NCBI GenBank assembly: GCA_028875085.1
Contig: JAPPFU010000248.1
Location: forward strand, 1 to 5,037
Source of the DNA: Chloroflexota bacterium
GTDB lineage: Bacteria > Chloroflexota > Dehalococcoidia > Lucifugimonadales > Australimonadaceae
Direction: 5' to 3'
DNA length: 5,037 nt
This document shows positions 5,022 to 5,037 of the stretch, one piece after another. Under the pieces are notes generated by a model, which was not told where the DNA came from, did no database searches, and saw nothing but the letters and a program-made list of their open reading frames with translations. Positions within the stretch are counted from its first letter, which is position 1, and each line of letters begins with the position of its first letter. The translations under genes and the position numbers were made by a program.

Positions 5022-5037
5022 ATGGAGGACGAACAGA
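5022..5037 (+). CDS. Possible start of a further gene, cut off by the window edge
   Basis: An ATG at 5022 follows a purine-rich GAGGGGCGGAG (5011-5021) that could serve as a ribosome site. It opens a frame reading MEDEQ before the sequence ends. Behind a TAXI binding protein the expected neighbour is the fused TRAP permease, whose N-termini are often short and charged, but five residues cannot identify it. Downstream sequence would settle it. Confidence 0.35.

Overview
The window is a GC-rich (roughly two-thirds G+C by eye), tightly packed bacterial chromosome segment with five complete genes and probably the first codons of a sixth. Three things suggest a Chloroflexota member of the Dehalococcoidia/SAR202 type: a soluble reductive-dehalogenase-like Fe-S protein, a lipoprotein with a long Pro-Thr 'PTPTP' linker of the kind common in that phylum, and a TAXI-type TRAP binding protein beside catabolic-looking hydrolase and monooxygenase genes. 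This placement is inference from gene content; no marker gene is present.

Layout. Positions 1-87 hold a perfect 15-bp hairpin that probably ends the first gene. 88-1059 (minus) is a reductive dehalogenase/QueG-like protein with two 4Fe-4S motifs and no Tat signal. A 125-bp divergent spacer (1060-1184) separates it from a plus-strand pair: an alpha/beta-fold hydrolase (1185-2066) and, 22 bp later, a small antibiotic biosynthesis monooxygenase (ABM) domain protein (2089-2379). This pair converges on a minus-strand sucrase/ferredoxin-like (Suc_Fer) thioredoxin-fold 2Fe-2S protein (2376-3395), and the two stop codons overlap by 4 bp. A second divergent spacer (3396-3574) carries the best promoter in the window, reading into a TAXI-family solute-binding lipoprotein (3575-4906). 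After that come two hairpins and a likely ribosome site plus ATG for a further gene (5022 onward), which the window edge cuts off.

How the genes may work together. The hydrolase and ABM genes look like one transcription unit, and the pairing would fit oxidation followed by C-C or ester hydrolysis of a ring-derived substrate. The TAXI protein would capture an organic acid for a TRAP permease expected downstream. The RdhA-like and Suc_Fer proteins are two redox proteins with unassigned substrates. Apart from the pair, shared function is suggested only by proximity. No RNA gene, CRISPR array, insertion sequence or phage feature was seen, and no gene-free stretch exceeds 300 bases.
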